64,000 nucleotides of DNA from Crambe crambe. Lineage: Eukaryota > Porifera > Demospongiae > Poecilosclerida > Crambeidae. The notes beneath the pieces are model-generated. The model was not told where the DNA came from. It made no database searches and worked only from the letters and a program-made list of their open reading frames with translations. Positions 63,290 to 64,000 of this stretch are shown in pieces; the first letter of the stretch is position 1; every line of letters begins with the position of its first letter. Made by a program: the position numbers and the translations under genes. Location of the stretch: positions 2,245,488-2,309,487 of the forward strand of contig OZ004585.1 in assembly GCA_963924555.1 (NCBI GenBank). The letters run 5' to 3'.

Positions 63290-64000
63290 ATAGTGAGATT
63301 GTTGTTGACATAATTATCAAGCTGTGTTATGGTCTCACTTCGTACCTGCACAATGTCAACTGCTAATCCCACCCTTTCATTGTTCACAATCTTTACAGGA
63401 CCACTTGCTCCAGTGAAGTCTATATCATTCAGTGTGGCACTTATGTCAGTATCATTACTTTCATTCAGAGCCAATGCTACAGCCCATATTGCATCATGTA
63501 GTACATAAGCATAAGGGTTGACCTTTAGTGTGAATGAACAATGTTGTAGCAGTCGTGATATGTTATTGTATGTTAGTCCAGTAAGATGCTGATGTATGAA
63601 TATGACTCCTATCATCTGTGAAGCAATGCAGTTAGTGTCATTCTCAAAGGCTGTAGCATGTAAAATGAAGTCATTGACACTGTGGCTTAAAACTATCCAA
63701 GCATTATTTAGGCCAAGCAAGATCTTTTGAGTGAGCAGTGCAAATTAACTTGACTGCATTTCGAACATTCATGGAGAGTATTATGACATTGGATTTGAAT
63801 GCATTATTTCCAATTATCTCAAAATTATAATCTTCAAAGTGAATTGTGTTTTTAATGGCTACATTCAAGTACTTCTTAGAAGTAGCATAAAGCTCTTCAG
63901 CAATTTGTAAATAGAGTGGATCAGAGCCAGAAGTGACGATGGATGGTCCAGTCCAGTTATAGAACTCCATTAGACTGAATAAAGCTCTTTCTAGGACAGA

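Larger units (their letters stand above)
59889..64000 (-). pseudogene. second GABA-B-like receptor, broken by stop, frameshift and transposon
   Basis: The coding sequence runs from beyond the right edge to 59889 and is interrupted by the element at 60906-63289. The 5' part (63290-64000) covers the middle and end of the ligand domain (SDPLYLQIAEELYATSKKYL, AYVLHDAIWAVALALNE, TGASGPVKIVN). A one-base change near 63706 shifts the frame after HSKDLAWPK, and about ten residues after HLT are missing. The 3' part (59889-60900) encodes TM1-TM7 (YCNVILCTIFTTLILGFYLH, FLFVPKI). There CGA has become TGA after KTRKI (60226-60228), so translation would stop before TM6. It diverges more from the intact gene than the copy at 4470 does. 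Confidence 0.88.

Overview
This window looks like nuclear DNA of an early-branching animal, most likely a demosponge such as Amphimedon queenslandica. The evidence is AT-rich DNA full of ctagctagc motifs, spliced genes with GT-AG introns, expanded GABA-B-like class C receptors, and a multi-pass membrane protein family I associate with sponge genomes. The species name is inference. Nothing bacterial is present (no operons, no Shine-Dalgarno starts), and I recognise no tRNA gene, no intact rRNA gene and no CRISPR array. A 200-N assembly gap lies at 46869-47068.

Layout. 1-4296: repeats, including a tandem pair of 1.2-2 kb elements, one holding a nested insertion. 4470-6995: decayed class C GPCR copies. 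7564-8625: an intact DUF1647 glycosyltransferase-like gene. 10860-14475: an apparently intact two-gene DNA transposon (SAP-SWIM-YqaJ nuclease plus THAP-DDE transposase, ISL2EU-like) with 72-bp terminal inverted repeats (TIRs) and an AT target duplication. 15086-18706: a frameshifted terminal exon, membrane-family fragments, a Gypsy reverse transcriptase scrap and a two-TM protein exon. 18757-29771: almost only MITEs, minisatellites and segmental duplications, including a SINE with a 5S rRNA-like segment. 29999-33416: four mobile elements nested inside one another, each with its own target duplication, the largest being a 2.27-kb non-coding palindrome. 33845-36885: broken Crypton-like and BED-like fragments. 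37070-38555 (minus): three in-phase exons of a secreted protein. 38764-39926: a GGTAAC-rich foldback element. 41922-43869 (minus): a seven-exon gene with a probable 10-nt microexon. 44240-53600: an inverted and tandem duplication holding one intact and two dead copies of the membrane family. 53711-55173: a complete Merlin (IS1016-like) transposon. 56715-64000 (minus): an intact GABA-B-like receptor, followed by a second copy broken by a nonsense codon, a frameshift and a 2.4-kb transposon.

Two host families recur: the GABA-B-like receptors (four loci) and the Cys-rich multi-pass membrane proteins (four loci). Both evolve here by local segmental duplication and decay among transposons. Two mobile elements, ISL2EU-like and Merlin, look complete enough to have moved recently. 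Gene models that join exons rest on open frames, splice consensus and matching phase only; no transcripts were available.
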